Shown: one piece after another, positions 51,689 to 52,114 of the stretch
Numbering within the stretch: position 1 is the first letter of the stretch
How the letters are laid out: the number at the start of each line of letters is the position of its first letter
Source of the DNA: Apopatosoma sp963618495
GTDB lineage: Bacteria > Bacillota > Clostridia > Oscillospirales > CAG-272
Direction: 5' to 3'
Assembly (NCBI GenBank): GCA_963618495.1
Contig: CAVESF010000013.1
Location: 1-52,114 of the forward strand
DNA: 52,114 nucleotides
Notes under the pieces: model-generated
The model's database searches: none
What the model was told of the DNA's origin: nothing
Seen by the model: only the letters and a program-made list of their open reading frames with translations
Translations under genes and position numbers: made by a program

Positions 51689-51954
51689 AAGAATTTTCGC
51701 TTACAGTATCTTCTCCCGATGGGAATATTTTCTCGGGAAAAGCGGTATTTCTCTCGCTACGCGGCGCCGATGGCGACCTCGCAGTGCTTGCCGACCATGC
51801 GCCGTTTGTAACATCGGTTCAGCCATGTACCTGTACCTTTGAGTTGCAGGACGGCACGGAAAAGGCGCTTCGCATAGGCGGTGGGCTTCTCACCGTAGCA
51901 AAAAACAATGTAACGCTCCTCTCGAGTAGTTGCACCGAAGAAAAACCGGAATAA
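51685..51954 (+). CDS. atpC: F-type ATP synthase subunit epsilon, short form
   Basis: An 89-residue protein with only the N-terminal beta sandwich (FSLTVSSPDGNIFSGKAVFL ... GGGLLTVAKNNVTLL). Normal epsilon subunits have about 130-140 residues and end in two helices that can inhibit ATP hydrolysis; these are missing, and a stop and terminator follow directly, so it is not a sequencing break in an otherwise readable tail. Confidence 0.93.
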   Translation: MKEFSLTVSSPDGNIFSGKAVFLSLRGADGDLAVLADHAPFVTSVQPCTCTFELQDGTEKALRIGGGLLTVAKNNVTLLSSSCTEEKPE

Positions 51955-51956
51955 AT

Positions 51957-51988
51957 AAAAGCAGGGAATCCGCAAAGGTTCCCTGCTT
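51957..51988 (+). terminator. Terminator of the ATP synthase operon
   Basis: AAAGCAGGGAA pairs with TTCCCTGCTTT, right after the atpC stop. The last 125 bases of the window show no gene; they end in AAGGA, possibly the ribosome binding site of a following gene. Confidence 0.8.
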
Positions 51989-52114
51989 TCGGTTATAACG
52001 GGCATCGATGGCACCGAGACGTGGCATCGTGAATCTAAGGAACTGCTGAATAACTCGCCTCCAAATCTCCCGAACATTCAATCATGCATAAAATGATGAA
52101 TAAAACATCAAGGA

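Overview
The window looks like a chromosomal piece of an anaerobic, gut-type Firmicute, probably class Clostridia and close to the Oscillospiraceae/Ruminococcaceae. That is inferred from gene families seen here: Obg and NAD-dependent ligase, a DacF-type carboxypeptidase, a TIGR04086-type membrane protein, DUF3006, an AI-2E exporter family protein, an ECF-transporter S component, strong GGAGG ribosome binding sites, TTG starts and consensus sigma-A promoters. No phage, plasmid, transposase or CRISPR genes were found. Base composition is mixed GC in most of the window but clearly more AT-rich between about 41.3 and 44.3 kb.

Layout. 1-4.9 kb (minus strand): a carbohydrate-acid/sugar-phosphate operon with a DUF3006 protein, an L-sorbose-1-phosphate reductase-like dehydrogenase, a class II aldolase fused to a short-chain dehydrogenase, a PHP phosphoesterase and the first codons of one more gene. 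5-8.5 kb (plus): ligA and obgE. 8.6-9.4 kb: three tandem copies of a 251-bp non-coding unit. 9.4-12.5 kb: a LamG-esterase lipoprotein and a D-Ala-D-Ala carboxypeptidase, divergent. 12.5-18.5 kb (minus): ABC ATPase, ABC permease, GH95 fucosidase, membrane-bound XRE regulator and histidine phosphatase. 18.7-23.1 kb (minus): PHP histidinol phosphatase-like protein, GH28 glycosidase, TIGR04086 protein. 23.2-26.1 kb (plus): Gfo/Idh/MocA oxidoreductase, tRNA-Glu(CTC), alpha/beta hydrolase. 26.5-29.7 kb (minus): M3 oligopeptidase, flavin reductase, ECF S component. 29.9-33.4 kb (plus): AI-2E family transporter, tRNA-Arg(CCT), sugar-binding lipoprotein. 33.4-36.8 kb (minus): two unusually long paralogous ECF sigma factors. 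36.9-37.7 kb: two divergent tRNA operons (Gly, Phe, Asp, Val and Met, Glu). 38-40.8 kb: divergent GH29 fucosidase and fucose/arabinose isomerase-like protein. 41-44.3 kb: a duplicated cassette of small lipoproteins and a secreted protein, each copy preceded by a leader peptide and an intrinsic terminator. 44.4 kb: an unrecognised protein. 45.1-52 kb: the complete F-type ATP synthase operon atpIBEFHAGDC.

The glycosidases (GH95, GH28, GH29) lack signal peptides, which suggests import of fucosylated or pectin-like oligosaccharides and cytoplasmic trimming; the isomerase, oxidoreductase and aldolase/dehydrogenase would fit downstream use of the released sugars, but the transporter is not in the window apart from one orphan binding protein. 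The ATP synthase c subunit carries two membrane carboxylates (E31 and E64, with T65), a signature of Na+-driven rotors, and its epsilon subunit lacks the C-terminal helical domain.

The most unusual material is the duplicated leader-peptide/terminator cassette with its repeat-containing lipoprotein family (41-44.3 kb), the pair of about 520-residue sigma factors, the seven identical 12-bp palindromes at gene ends between 7.1 and 22.7 kb, the 251-bp tandem repeat, and the two-carboxylate rotor with a truncated epsilon.
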